Shown in pieces: positions 37,305-46,761 of a stretch of DNA of 53,492 bases. The notes under the pieces were generated by a model. The model was given only the letters and a program-made list of their open reading frames with translations, did not search any database and was not told the DNA's origin. Position 1 is the stretch's first letter; every line of letters begins with the position of its first letter. A program made the position numbers and the translations under genes. Source of the stretch: Sphingopyxis solisilvae (GTDB lineage Bacteria > Pseudomonadota > Alphaproteobacteria > Sphingomonadales > Sphingomonadaceae); assembly GCF_015475875.1 (NCBI RefSeq), contig NZ_JADKYM010000021.1, forward strand, positions 1 through 53,492, in the 5' to 3' direction.

Positions 37305-37715
37305 CTAGCGATGTCCGGTGCCATGGCGCTGCCGCCAGTTGAGCAAATGCGCCGTCACCAGTGCAATGGCCCCCGCCGAACTGAAGAGACGATCGGCGGT
37401 TTCGGGGTTGGCGGTCGTCAGCCATCCCTCATGCGCGGCCAAGCCGAACGCCAGCAGGCCGACTCCTGCCGCCGCGAACAGCGGCGCCGTCCCCCGGCGA
37501 TGGCGGCGCCAGCCTTCGGCCATCGCGATCAGCGCGGCGGGCAGGGCAAGCATCAGGATTGCCGCGTGCAGCCATTCGGGCAAACGGAGCCAGCCGCCAA
37601 GCGCAGGCGCGACGAGCAGTGCGAGCGGCAGCGCAAGGCAGTGGACGAGGCAGGCCGACGACAAGGCGATGCCGACGAGATCCGCGGCCCGGGCGCGCGG
37701 CGAGGGAAGGCACAT
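37305..37715 (-). CDS. MerC-domain membrane protein
   Basis: 136 aa, four hydrophobic spans. LVGIALSSACLVHCLALPLALL is the MerC hallmark, with a cysteine pair in the first span that binds a thiophilic metal. Mercury uptake genes (merR, merA) are absent, so transport of another metal such as zinc is equally possible. The start lies 38 bp from a 19-bp perfect palindrome, which suggests metal-responsive control. The gap to the XRE unit (37203-37304) holds only a 34-codon open frame that I do not accept. Confidence 0.82.
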   Translation of the reverse strand: MCLPSPRARAADLVGIALSSACLVHCLALPLALLVAPALGGWLRLPEWLHAAILMLALPAALIAMAEGWRRHRRGTAPLFAAAGVGLLAFGLAAHEGWLTTANPETADRLFSSAGAIALVTAHLLNWRQRHGTGHR

Positions 37716-37752
37716 CGATTTTCTTTCACGGGAGAGGATTGCGCCTCCTCAT

Positions 37753-37775
37753 AATGATACAATGTATCATTTCAA
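37753..37775 (-). promoter_or_regulatory. Perfect 19-bp palindrome in the MerC promoter
   Basis: AATGATACAATGTATCATT (37753-37771) has 9-base perfect arms around one base. On the leftward strand a -35-like TTGAAA (37775-37770) overlaps its edge and a weak TATGAG -10 follows, so the palindrome fills the spacer. Size and symmetry resemble Fur/Zur-type boxes. Which protein binds is not known. Confidence 0.55.
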
Positions 37776-37863
37776 GCCTTGTTGTGAATCCGCCCCCTTG
37801 CCGCCCATACCGCATGCTGGCAAAGGGGCGCTGTTTTAGCCCGCCAGAAAGGCCGTTTTTTCG

Positions 37864-39864
37864 ATGTCCGAGATGATCCGCGTCACCCTTCCCGATGGCT
37901 CTGCCCGTGAAGTCGCGCGCGGGACTACCCCGGCCGAGATCGCGGCCTCCATCGGGCCGGGCCTTGCCAAGGCGGCGCTGGCGGCAAGAATCGACGGCGA
38001 GCTGCGCGACATCATGCGGCCGCTGGAAGAAGACACGAACCTGTCGCTGGTGACGAGCCGGGACGAGGCCGACGCGCTCGAACTCGCGCGCCACGATTTT
38101 GCGCATGTGCTGGCGGAGGCGGTGCAGAACCTGTTTCCCGGTACCCAGATCACCTTCGGCCCGTCGACGAGCGACGGCTTTTATTACGACTTCGCGCCGA
38201 CCGCCGAGCATGGCCCGTTCCGCGACGAGGAATTGCCGCTGATCGAGGAGGAGATGCGCCGCATCATTGCCGCCGACAAGCCGCTGCGCCGCGAAGTGTG
38301 GGACCGCGACGCGCTGATCGCGCGCTGGCAAAAGGATGGCGAGACTTTCAAGGCTGAATGGGCCGCCGAATTGCCCGAGGGAGAGGAACTCACCGTCTAT
38401 CGTTCAGGTGACGGCTGGATGGATATGTGCCGCGGCCCGCATCTCGCCTCGACCGGCAAGCTGGACCCGGCGGCGTTCAAGCTGACGCGCGTGTCGGGCG
38501 CCTATTGGCGCGGCGACCAGAAGAATGCGCAGTTGAGCCGCATCTATGGCACCGGCTGGCTCAACAAGAAGCAGCTTGCCGAGCATCTCGTGCGGCTGGA
38601 GGAGGCGGCGAAGCGCGACCATCGCCGACTGGGGCAGGACATGGACCTGTTCCACCTGCAACAGGAGGCGCATGGCTCGGTCTTCTGGCACCCCAATGGC
38701 TTCGTCGTGTGGCGCGAGCTCGAGGCCTATATGCGCCGCGCGATCGATGCGGCGGGCTATCGCGAGGTCAAGACGCCGCAGGTGATGGACGCGCGCCAGT
38801 GGGAACAGTCGGGGCATTGGGGCAAATATCGCGAAAATATGTTCGTCATCCCCGACGAGGTGCCGAATATCGAGGATGAAGGTCCGATCGTCTCCGACGC
38901 TGCCGAGTGGATGGCGCTGAAGCCGATGAACTGCCCGGCGCATGTGCTGATCTTCCGCCAGGGCATGAAAAGCTATCGCGACCTGCCGCTGCGCCTCTAC
39001 GAAAATGGCTGCTGCCACCGCAACGAACCGCACGGCGCGCTGCACGGCCTGATGCGCGTGCGCCAGTTCACGCAGGACGATGCGCATATCTTTTGCCGCG
39101 AGGATCAGATCGTCGAGGAAGTGCGCAACTTCTGCGCGCTCGCCGACCGCATCTACAAGGATTTCGGTTTCGACTATGCGATCAAGCTCGCGCTGCGCCC
39201 CGAAAAGCGCTTCGGAACCGAAGAGATGTGGGACAAGTCCGAGGATGAGCTGCGCAACGCGGTGATCGAGGCGGGCCTTGCGACCGAGCAATATGGCTGG
39301 GAAGAACTGCCCGGCGAAGGCGCCTTCTATGCACCCAAGCTCGAATGGCACCTCACCGACGCGATCGGCCGGACGTGGCAGGTCGGGACGATTCAGTCCG
39401 ACCGCGTGCTCCCCGATCGCCTCGACGCCTCGTATATCGGCGAGGATGGCGAGCGGCATCGCCCGGTGATGCTCCACCGCGCGATCTTCGGCAGCTACGA
39501 GCGTTTCATCGGCATTTTGATCGAGCATTTCGCGGGTCGTTTCCCGACCTGGCTCGCGCCGGTGCAGGCGGTGGTCGCAACAATCGTCAGCGACGCCGAC
39601 GACTATGCCAAGGACGCGGTCGCCCAACTTACTGCTGCGGGCATCCGCACCGACAGCGACCTGCGCAATGAAAAGATCAACTACAAAGTGCGCGAACACA
39701 GCCTCGCCAAAGTCCCGTACCTCCTCGTCGTCGGCAAACGCGAAGCCGAGGAAGGCACGGTCGCGATCCGCACGCTCGGCCAGGACGGCCAGCGCATCAT
39801 GCCGCTCGCCGAAGCGATGGCGATGCTGAAGGCCGAAGCGACCCCGCCGGACCTTAGGGCTTGA
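37864..39864 (+). CDS. thrS: Threonyl-tRNA synthetase
   Basis: 666 aa, full length. Residues ~1-65 are the TGS domain ([25 protein letters not shown]). The editing domain carries HDFAH at 77-81 with further residues in CRGPHL. The class II catalytic core includes [10 protein letters not shown], RYxE-like motif 2 in [32 protein letters not shown], and motif 3 in [16 protein letters not shown]. An anticodon-binding domain ends the protein. The start follows a 148-bp divergent gap with the MerC gene; no T-box-like leader is seen. Confidence 0.97.
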   Translation: MSEMIRVTLPDGSAREVARGTTPAEIAASIGPGLAKAALAARIDGELRDIMRPLEEDTNLSLVTSRDEADALELARHDFAHVLAEAVQNLFPGTQITFGPSTSDGFYYDFAPTAEHGPFRDEELPLIEEEMRRIIAADKPLRREVWDRDALIARWQKDGETFKAEWAAELPEGEELTVYRSGDGWMDMCRGPHLASTGKLDPAAFKLTRVSGAYWRGDQKNAQLSRIYGTGWLNKKQLAEHLVRLEEAAKRDHRRLGQDMDLFHLQQEAHGSVFWHPNGFVVWRELEAYMRRAIDAAGYREVKTPQVMDARQWEQSGHWGKYRENMFVIPDEVPNIEDEGPIVSDAAEWMALKPMNCPAHVLIFRQGMKSYRDLPLRLYENGCCHRNEPHGALHGLMRVRQFTQDDAHIFCREDQIVEEVRNFCALADRIYKDFGFDYAIKLALRPEKRFGTEEMWDKSEDELRNAVIEAGLATEQYGWEELPGEGAFYAPKLEWHLTDAIGRTWQVGTIQSDRVLPDRLDASYIGEDGERHRPVMLHRAIFGSYERFIGILIEHFAGRFPTWLAPVQAVVATIVSDADDYAKDAVAQLTAAGIRTDSDLRNEKINYKVREHSLAKVPYLLVVGKREAEEGTVAIRTLGQDGQRIMPLAEAMAMLKAEATPPDLRA

Positions 39865-40718
39865 ACGCGAAGCGGCGGCGCTGGTTGTGGTGGCTGGCGC
39901 TTCTGGCAGTGCTCGGCTTTGCGCTGCTCGCGCGCGGCTATTGGAACGCAACGCGCGACCCGGTCGTGCGCACAGCGACGGTCGGGGTCACGGCTTGGCC
40001 TGAAGGACAGCCACCGCTCCGCATTCTGCTGCTTTCTGACACGCATGTCGCGGGCCCGGACATGCCGCCCGAACGGCTGGCGCGCATTATGGCTGGACTC
40101 AACCGGCTGCGGCCCGATCTCGTGCTGGTTGCGGGCGATCTTGTCAGTGAAAAGCGGTTGGCGACGCGCATATATACGCCGCGTGACGTTGTCGCTCCGC
40201 TCGCAGAGCTGCACGCGCCGCTTGGCGTCGTCGTCACCCCCGGCAACCATGATCACTGGTTCGCTCCCGATGCGCTTCGCGACGAACTCGAGCGGTTGGG
40301 CGTGCGCGTACTCCAGAACGAGACAATCAAACTCGGCCCGCTGATTGTCGGCGGGATTGACGACGACTATTCAGGCCATGACGATGTGCCGAAAACGCTG
40401 GCGGCGATGGACGCGCTGGGTTCTGGAGTGCCCTTGATCGTGTCGCACAGCCCCGATGTCATACCCGCCATCCGCCGTCCGGTCGCGGGCGTGTTTGCCG
40501 GGCATACCCATTGCGGCCAGATCCGTTTTCCGTTCGTCGGCGCAATCACCTATGTGTCGCGCTACGGTGATCGGTTCGCGTGCGGTGACATGACCGAGTA
40601 CGGCCAGCGCATTTTTGTCGGGGCGGGACTCGGAACCAGCATTCTGCCGCTCCGCTTCCTGACGCCGCCCGACGTCTGGCTGGTTACGCTCGGTCCCCGG
40701 GTCACGCCCGATGGGTAG
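39861..40718 (+). CDS. Calcineurin-like metallophosphoesterase (YaeI-type)
   Basis: 285 aa from TTG 39861, which overlaps the thrS stop (TTGA). One N-terminal membrane helix (about residues 8-25) anchors it. The dinuclear metal site is complete: [29 protein letters not shown] and [10 protein letters not shown]. Membrane-anchored members of this group act on phosphodiesters or lipid-linked phosphates. The exact substrate is unknown. Its end overlaps the next gene by 8 bp. Confidence 0.88.
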   Translation: MNAKRRRWLWWLALLAVLGFALLARGYWNATRDPVVRTATVGVTAWPEGQPPLRILLLSDTHVAGPDMPPERLARIMAGLNRLRPDLVLVAGDLVSEKRLATRIYTPRDVVAPLAELHAPLGVVVTPGNHDHWFAPDALRDELERLGVRVLQNETIKLGPLIVGGIDDDYSGHDDVPKTLAAMDALGSGVPLIVSHSPDVIPAIRRPVAGVFAGHTHCGQIRFPFVGAITYVSRYGDRFACGDMTEYGQRIFVGAGLGTSILPLRFLTPPDVWLVTLGPRVTPDG

Positions 40719-41415
40719 TTCTGCGCTGCCAGGTCTCGCGGGAATCGGCCGCCACGCTCCGGACGAGCGTCTGCCACGGCATCGTCACGCCGAGGGCTAT
40801 ATCGCGGTCGTGCTCGGCGGCGGATATGAAGAGGCGGGCGACGCGGGGCGGTTTGCGGTGCGGCCCGGCATGGTCGTGGTTCACGGGTGCTGGACCGCGC
40901 ATCTCGACCGTTTCGGGGCGCGCGGGGCGGAGGTGCTGAACCTGCCCAAAGTGCCGGGACTGGCGCCCGGCGTCGGCACGATCGACGATCTCGACATGGC
41001 GGCGCGGCTGGCCGAGCGCGACCCGCGCGCTGCGGCGGCGTTCGTTGCCGAGCGGTTCCGGACGAGCAGCGTGCGGCACGCCGACTGGCCCGACCTGCTC
41101 GCCGCAGCGCTGCGCACCGACCCCGACCTTGCGATCACACCATGGGCGCGCAGCGTCGGCCTCGATCCCGCGTCGGTCAGCCGCGGTTTTGCGCGCGCCT
41201 ATGGCACCAGCCCCAAACGCTTCCGGCTCGAGGCGCGGACGCGGCGCGCCCTGGCTGGTTTGCACGGATGGCGCGGCACGCTCGCCGATCTCGCCGCCGA
41301 GCAGGGGTTCGCCGATCAGGCGCATCTGGCGCGTGCAGTGGCCGCGATGACCGGGTTGCCGCCCGTGCGGCTGCGGGCAAAGTCCGTTCAAGCCAGCGGG
41401 GTGCGGTGCAGCTAG
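40711..41415 (+). CDS. AraC-family transcriptional regulator (short)
   Basis: 234 aa. The N-terminal part looks like a cupin sensor (RHRHAEGYIAVVLGGGYEEAGDAGRFAVRPGMVVVHG, with His residues in the first strand). The DNA-binding domain at ~145-225 has WARSVGLDPASVSRGFARAYGTSPKRFRLEARTRRAL and TLADLAAEQGFADQAHLARAVAAMTGLPP. The start overlaps the phosphoesterase stop by 8 bp. Its target is unknown; the next gene starts 9 bp later and is the obvious candidate. Confidence 0.86.
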   Translation: MGSSALPGLAGIGRHAPDERLPRHRHAEGYIAVVLGGGYEEAGDAGRFAVRPGMVVVHGCWTAHLDRFGARGAEVLNLPKVPGLAPGVGTIDDLDMAARLAERDPRAAAAFVAERFRTSSVRHADWPDLLAAALRTDPDLAITPWARSVGLDPASVSRGFARAYGTSPKRFRLEARTRRALAGLHGWRGTLADLAAEQGFADQAHLARAVAAMTGLPPVRLRAKSVQASGVRCS

Positions 41416-41424
41416 TCAGCGGCC

Positions 41425-42585
41425 ATGCATCGCCGACATCTCCTAGCCGCCGCGCTCGCCGCACCCGCGTTCTCGTTCCTTCCCGCGCTTCCCGCCGTCG
41501 CGCAGGGCAACAAGCCCCCGATGCGCACACGCTGGAACGTCACCGGGTCGGAGGGCTATGACGCCATTGCGTTTCTTGGCCCGCTGTGCGGCCGCGACCT
41601 TTATCTGAACTATTATACGGCCGAAGCCGACGCTTTCGCACCCCGCTTGCCCGCCGCCATTCGCGCCGACATCCCGCGACTCGCCGACGAATCGGACCAG
41701 TCGCCCTTTGGCCTGCTTTGGCCGAAACTTGCCAATGCGCTGAGCGGTGCGGGGGTGACGACACTCGATTCGGTGATCGCGCTGCTCGCCGACCCCGACG
41801 CGCGGCTGAGGCCCAGCTACGCGGCTAACCCCAACGGGTCGGCCGAGGAATGGGCGTGGCTGCGAGCGCAGTCCGCGCGCCTCGCCCGCATCTTCGCGGC
41901 GATGCGCGAGGCCGGATTTCCTGCCTTCCACCGCGAAGCGATCGGCGCCGGCTTCGACGGTCGGATCACCGAAGTGCAGCGCGCGCTCGCAAGCTATGAC
42001 GTCATCCACTGGCAGGAAAAGCTGACCGGTCGCACTTTTGATCCTGTCATCAACATCGTGCTGCTCGCCTTTTCCAAACCGCATGGCGTCAAGATGCAGG
42101 GCCAGACCTTCCTGCAGGCCGCCGATTACGATACCGCGACCACCGTCCGCATCGCGGCGCACGAGATGCTGCACCCGCCGATGCCGATGGACGGGCCCGC
42201 GGCAACCGCGGCGCTGGCGCTGCTCGCCAAAGACCCGCTGATCCCGCGTATCGTCGCCGACCATGATCCCCAATGGGGCTACACGACGCTCGAGGGGATG
42301 CTCGACGAGGATATGGCGCAGGCGCTCGATCAGCTTATCAGCGAGGCGCTGGGTGTTGCGCGCAACCCCGCCGACCGCTGGCGCAAGGCCGACGACGGCA
42401 TCCATGTGCTTGCGGGCGCGATCTACGGAATGCTGCGGCAGGACCGGTGGACCGAAACCGGTGGGTCGATCGAGGCGTGGCTGGCGAAAGCAGTGCGCGC
42501 TGGCCGCTTCGATCCGCCGCGGCTCCACGCGATCGCGGCGCAGGTTCTCGAACGACCGGTGAACGCGCTTTGGCCGATTCGTTGA
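41425..42585 (+). CDS. Secreted protein of unknown family with HExxH motif
   Basis: 386 aa. The N-terminus RRHLLAAALAAPAFSFLPALPAVAQG is a Tat-like export signal. Residues 246-250 are HEMLH in RIAAHEMLHPPM, and Glu290 or Glu295 lies ~40 residues later (TTLEGMLDED), a spacing that could complete a zincin zinc site. The rest is alpha-helical in character. I do not recognise the family; a periplasmic metallopeptidase is a hypothesis. It lies 9 bp after the AraC gene and is probably co-transcribed. Confidence 0.75.
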   Translation: MHRRHLLAAALAAPAFSFLPALPAVAQGNKPPMRTRWNVTGSEGYDAIAFLGPLCGRDLYLNYYTAEADAFAPRLPAAIRADIPRLADESDQSPFGLLWPKLANALSGAGVTTLDSVIALLADPDARLRPSYAANPNGSAEEWAWLRAQSARLARIFAAMREAGFPAFHREAIGAGFDGRITEVQRALASYDVIHWQEKLTGRTFDPVINIVLLAFSKPHGVKMQGQTFLQAADYDTATTVRIAAHEMLHPPMPMDGPAATAALALLAKDPLIPRIVADHDPQWGYTTLEGMLDEDMAQALDQLISEALGVARNPADRWRKADDGIHVLAGAIYGMLRQDRWTETGGSIEAWLAKAVRAGRFDPPRLHAIAAQVLERPVNALWPIR

Positions 42586-42626
42586 GGGGCTAGGCGGGAC
42601 CGCCGCGCTGCGGTATCGGCCGCGCG

Positions 42627-43388
42627 GTGAATGGATTGTCCCAATTGATCGGTCTAGCGCCGCTGACGCTGGTCGGCGCCGCCGCGATGACCTTTGGCGC
42701 CGCCTATGTCCGCGGGCTTACCGGGTTCGGCATGGCGATCATCCTCGTGCCGCTGCTCGGGCTCATCATGCCGCCAGGTGAGGCGGTGGTGATGGGCATA
42801 TTGCTGCAACTCCTGATTGGTCCGGTCGGCATCGGCATGATCGTCGCCGACGCCGACCGCGCAACCGCGCTGCCGATCGGGCTGCTCGCGATGGCGCTCA
42901 CGCCGCTCGGCATGGTCGCGCTCGATCACACGCCCGCCGACGTCGCACGCCTGCTCATCACGCTCGCGGCGGTCGCCGCCTTTGTCGCGGTGCTGCTTCC
43001 CAAACAGGCGGAGGGGCACCGGCCCGGCAAGCTTGCGGTCGCGGGGACGGGGATCGCCTCGGGCATCCTCACCGGCTTTGCCGCGATGCCCGGCCCGCCG
43101 GTCGTGCCCTTTTATCTGCGCCGCCGCGTCGAGCCCAAGGTCGCGCGCGCGTCGATGCTGATGATCTTTTTCATGACCGCAATCGCCGGAACGCTCGCCG
43201 CGCTGTGGCTCGGTATTGCCAGCTGGCGGCTGCTCCTCGTCGCGCTCGTCCTGTTCGCGCCGATGTGGCTCGGCAACCGCGTCGGCGCCAGCCATTTCGG
43301 CCGCGTCCCCCCGCATGTCTGGCAGGCGATGGTCGCGCTCGTGCTGGGTGTCGCCGGGGTATCGGCGGTGGTGCGCCTGTTGAACTAA
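42627..43388 (+). CDS. TauE/SafE-family sulfite exporter-like permease
   Basis: 253 aa from a GTG start. Eight or so hydrophobic spans; the family's repeated motif appears as AAAMTFGAAYVRGLTGFGMAIILVPLLGLIMPP in the first half and GIASGILTGFAAMPGPPVVPFYL in the second. Exports small organosulfonates, sulfite or related anions in characterised members. The substrate is not evident here. It converges on the ABC permease gene with a 4-bp overlap of ends. Confidence 0.87.
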   Translation: MNGLSQLIGLAPLTLVGAAAMTFGAAYVRGLTGFGMAIILVPLLGLIMPPGEAVVMGILLQLLIGPVGIGMIVADADRATALPIGLLAMALTPLGMVALDHTPADVARLLITLAAVAAFVAVLLPKQAEGHRPGKLAVAGTGIASGILTGFAAMPGPPVVPFYLRRRVEPKVARASMLMIFFMTAIAGTLAALWLGIASWRLLLVALVLFAPMWLGNRVGASHFGRVPPHVWQAMVALVLGVAGVSAVVRLLN

Positions 43389-45886
43389 AGACTCCGCAGC
43401 GCCTGCGCCGGTTTCGCCGACAGCAGGGGCCAGCTTCCTGCAATGCCGATCAGGAACGACAGGCCGGCGCCGCCGACCAGCGTCGCGCCGACGATCAGCG
43501 GATCGGGGGCGAAGGTGAATTCAAACAAATTGACGACGACATAGCGCGCCGCGATCAGGCCCAGCGCGAGCGCCAGCACCGCGAGCACCGCCGCCAGCAC
43601 CGCATATTCCATCGCCTGCGCGCCCAGGATCTGGCGCCGCGTCGCGCCGAGCAGTTTCAGGATCACGCTGTCATAAACGCGCCGTTCGCGGCTGGCAGCG
43701 ATGGCGCCGATCAGCACCGCGATACCGGCCAGAATCGCGATGCTGGCGGCGGCGGCGATCGCCTGGCTCATTTGGGTGAGGAGCAATGTCACCTGGCTCA
43801 CGACGTCGCGGACTGCGATCAGCGATGCCGAGGGAAAGGCACGCGGGATGCTGCGCGCGAGTTCGGCCTCCGCCGCATCGCCGACCGCGACGGTTGCGAC
43901 CATGTTGTGCGGGGCGGCGTCGAAGGTGCCGGGGGAAAAGACCAGCACATAGTTGAGCCCGAAATTGTCCCAGTTGACGGTGCGGAAGGATGCGACCTTT
44001 GCCTGTACCTCGACCCCCAGAACATTGACCGACAAGGTGTCGCCGATCTTGAGCCCGAGCGACTTCGCCACCTCCTGTTCGACGCTGACCAGCGGCGAAC
44101 CGGCATAATCGGCGGGCCACCACGCTCCGCTAACCAGCTCGCTGCCGCTCGGCAGGACGGGGCTGTAGGTCAGGCCGCGGTCGCCGCGCAGCACCCACGC
44201 GCCTTCGGGCAATTCGGCGAGTTCGTCGACGCGCTGGCCGCGAAACTCGGTGACGCTGCCGCGCAGCGCGGGGATCATGTTGATCTGCGCGTCGGGGGCG
44301 GCCCTGGTCACTATCGACCGGAACTGTGTCGCGCCGTCGCGCGGCACGTCGAGAACAAAGAAGCTTGGCGCGCGTTGCGGTACGGTACGCGAAATTTCGT
44401 TGGTGATGCTGGTCTGGATCGCGGCGAGCGTGACGAACAGCGTCAGCCCCAGCCCAAGCGCGACCACCAGCGCGCCCGTCGCTGCGCCGGGCCGGTGGAG
44501 ATTGGCGAGCGCCAGGCGGAGCAGCGGGCGGCGCGGGCGGGGCAGGCGGCTGGCGGTGGTGCGTACCAGCCAGCCGAGCGCGACCAGAACAAGCAGCAGG
44601 CCGATTGCGGCACCGACGAAGCCGAGCGCGAACAACGGTTCGCGCGCAGTGCCGACGGCGAGCGCGATGATCGCCACCAGCGCCGCCGCGACCGCGACCA
44701 GGGTGCGGCGGTCGATGCGCGCCGGGCCGCTGACGGTGGCGCGGTACAGCCCGGCGGCGGGGACGTTGCGCGTCGCGGCCAGCGGCGGCAGTGCAAAGGC
44801 GATCGCGATCAGCAAGCCATAGGCTGCACTGACCGCCAGCGGCAGCGGATAGATGGCGATGCCCGGTTTCACCGGCAGCACATCGCCGGCAATCGCGCCG
44901 ATCAGCGCGGGGGCGAGCGCGCCGACGATCAGCCCGGCGAGGATCGATATGGCGGCAACGGCGAGAATCTGGAGGCCATAGATGCGCGCAACCGTGCCGC
45001 TGTCGGCGCCCAATACTTTCAGCGTCGCAAGACCCGGCCGCTTGCCCGCCAGGTAGCTGGCGACGCCATTGCCGACGCCGATGCCTGCGATGACCAGCGC
45101 GGCGAGCCCGACGAGCGAGAGGAACTGGCCCATGCGTTCGATGAAGCGGCGCGTGCCGGGTGCGCCGTTGCTGCGGTCGGTTATGTCCCAGCCGGCGCCG
45201 GGAAATTCTGTGGTCAACGCCTTGCCGACGGCTTCGGGATTGGCACCGTCGGGCAGCCGGACGCGATATTTGCTTTCGAACAGGCTTCCCGGCTGGATCA
45301 GCTGCGTGGCGGGCAGGTCGGCCAGACCGATGATGGCGACCGGGCCAAGCGTGAATCCTTCGCCCAGCCGGTCGGGCTCTTCGGCAATGATGCCGTCGAT
45401 CCGGAACGCTTTTTCGCCAAACTTCACTCGCTCGCCGACCTTCAGGTCGAGACGCGATGCCAGATCTTTGCCGACCCAGATCGCATCCTGCGGCGGCGGA
45501 CCCCGGCGGGTGCCGCTTTCCAGTCGCATCGTGCCATAGAGCGGGTAAGCGCCATCGACCGCTTTCAGTTCGGACAACAGCGCGTCACCCTCGGGCGCGT
45601 TGGCCATCGCGCGCATCCGCACGGTGGACGAGGTTTCGCCCGCCCGGCGGAACGCCGCCATTTCTTCGGCCGTGGCTTCGCGCTGCGGGATGCCGAATTC
45701 GATATCGCCGCCCAAAATGGTCTGCCCGCGCACCTCGAGCTCGCTGGTGATCCCGCGCGTCAGGCTGCCGATCGCGGCCAGCGTCGCAACACCCAGGAAC
45801 AGGCAGACGGCAAGCAGGCGCAGCCCGCGGATGCGCGTGGCAAGGTCGCGGCGCGCGATCCGCCAGAGCGAGGCAAGGGGGAGCAT
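43385..45886 (-). CDS. FtsX-like ABC transporter permease (YbbP type)
   Basis: 833 aa with ~10 membrane spans: one near residue 25, three blocks in the middle (~255-420), and a final FtsX unit at ~700-825. Large periplasmic domains lie between. WRIARRDLATRIRGLRLLAVCLFLGVATLAAIGSL opens it and VLAALALGLIAARYVVVNLFEF-like sequence is near the end. Such permeases work with MacB/LolD-like ATPases in lipoprotein or envelope processes. It is downstream of the ATPase gene, with a family A repeat between them. Confidence 0.9.
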   Translation of the reverse strand: MLPLASLWRIARRDLATRIRGLRLLAVCLFLGVATLAAIGSLTRGITSELEVRGQTILGGDIEFGIPQREATAEEMAAFRRAGETSSTVRMRAMANAPEGDALLSELKAVDGAYPLYGTMRLESGTRRGPPPQDAIWVGKDLASRLDLKVGERVKFGEKAFRIDGIIAEEPDRLGEGFTLGPVAIIGLADLPATQLIQPGSLFESKYRVRLPDGANPEAVGKALTTEFPGAGWDITDRSNGAPGTRRFIERMGQFLSLVGLAALVIAGIGVGNGVASYLAGKRPGLATLKVLGADSGTVARIYGLQILAVAAISILAGLIVGALAPALIGAIAGDVLPVKPGIAIYPLPLAVSAAYGLLIAIAFALPPLAATRNVPAAGLYRATVSGPARIDRRTLVAVAAALVAIIALAVGTAREPLFALGFVGAAIGLLLVLVALGWLVRTTASRLPRPRRPLLRLALANLHRPGAATGALVVALGLGLTLFVTLAAIQTSITNEISRTVPQRAPSFFVLDVPRDGATQFRSIVTRAAPDAQINMIPALRGSVTEFRGQRVDELAELPEGAWVLRGDRGLTYSPVLPSGSELVSGAWWPADYAGSPLVSVEQEVAKSLGLKIGDTLSVNVLGVEVQAKVASFRTVNWDNFGLNYVLVFSPGTFDAAPHNMVATVAVGDAAEAELARSIPRAFPSASLIAVRDVVSQVTLLLTQMSQAIAAAASIAILAGIAVLIGAIAASRERRVYDSVILKLLGATRRQILGAQAMEYAVLAAVLAVLALALGLIAARYVVVNLFEFTFAPDPLIVGATLVGGAGLSFLIGIAGSWPLLSAKPAQALRSL

Positions 45887-45892
45887 CAGCCG

Positions 45893-46030
45893 ATCCTCCC
45901 TTTCGCAAAGCGATGGGGAGGGGGACCGTCTGCGAAGCAGATGGTGGAGGGGCCTTGCGACGGTTGCGCGATAGCCCCTCCGTCAGCGCTGCGCGCTGCC
46001 ACCTCCCCATGGCTGCGCCACAGGGAGGAT
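45893..46030. repeat. Palindromic repeat, family A (copy 3), inside an ABC operon
   Basis: Starts ATCCTCCC and ends CAGGGAGGAT. The inner hairpin at 45925-45945 has stem GTCTGC/GCAGAT around GAA, which compensates base by base for the changes from copy 2. It fills most of the 160 bp between the ATPase stop and the permease start, so it is transcribed with both. Confidence 0.87.
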
Positions 46031-46046
46031 TTGCTGCGTTCAACCT

Positions 46047-46718
46047 TCACGTTGCCCGCTCTTCGATTTTCCCGTCGTGCATCACGACGACGCGGTCGCA
46101 ATGTTCGGCCAGTTCGGGATCGTGGGTGATGATGAGCAGGGTCGCGCCGAGCGCGGCGCGGCGGGCGAAGATCAGTTCGATGATCGCATGGCCGGTCGCG
46201 GTGTCGAGATTGCCCGTCGGCTCGTCGGCAAAGATGATCGCGGGCTCGCTCGCCATCGCGCGCGCAATCGCGACGCGCTGCTGCTCGCCGCCCGACAGCT
46301 GCGCCGGATAATGGGTCAGCCGGTGACCCAGCCCGACCGCTTCGAGTTCGGCAGCGGCGCGCCCGAAGGGATCGGTGAGCCCTGCCAGTTCGAGCGGCAC
46401 AGCGACATTTTCGAGTGCGGTCATCGTCGGGAGCAAATGAAAGGCTTGGAGCACGATGCCGATACGGCCGCGCCGCGCGCGCGCCAGTTCGTCCTCATCC
46501 ATCGTGGCGAAATCCAGCCCGGCAACGCGGATGCTGCCGCCATTGGCGCGTTCCAGTCCCGCCAGCACCGCCATCAGCGAGCTTTTGCCCGACCCCGACG
46601 GCCCGAGCAGCGCGACCGACGAACCGGCGGGCACCTCCAGATCGACGCCGCGCAAAATTTCGACCGGGGTCTTGTCGCTGCCGAGCGTGAGCGTCACATT
46701 ATGGGCGGCGATCGCCAT
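46047..46718 (-). CDS. ABC transporter ATPase (YbbA/LolD-like)
   Basis: 223 aa. Walker A GPSGSGKSS, Q-loop GIVLQAFHLLPTMTALENVAVPLELAG, signature LSGGEQQRVAIARA and Walker B AIIFADEPTGNLD are all of the MacB/LolD/YbbA type. ATG 46718 fits the family start; the longer frame to 46880 is noise. It powers the 833-aa permease that follows on the same strand. A divergent arylesterase gene starts 44 bp away, an order also known from E. coli tesA-ybbA-ybbP. Confidence 0.92.
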   Translation of the reverse strand: MAIAAHNVTLTLGSDKTPVEILRGVDLEVPAGSSVALLGPSGSGKSSLMAVLAGLERANGGSIRVAGLDFATMDEDELARARRGRIGIVLQAFHLLPTMTALENVAVPLELAGLTDPFGRAAAELEAVGLGHRLTHYPAQLSGGEQQRVAIARAMASEPAIIFADEPTGNLDTATGHAIIELIFARRAALGATLLIITHDPELAEHCDRVVVMHDGKIEERAT

Positions 46719-46761
46719 TGCGGGCGATTGTCGGTGCGTGTCGGGCAAGGAGAGAACCCTT

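Noticed and set aside
37204..37308. 34-codon rightward open frame between the XRE unit and the MerC gene
   Set aside because: It has no ribosome binding site, overlaps the MerC stop codon and shows no signal or domain; its start lies at the edge of the operator region.
43205..46129. 974-codon rightward frame opposite the ABC permease
   Set aside because: No domain, extreme Arg/Gln/Ala content, and it crosses a palindromic repeat; the reverse strand carries a clear FtsX-like permease.
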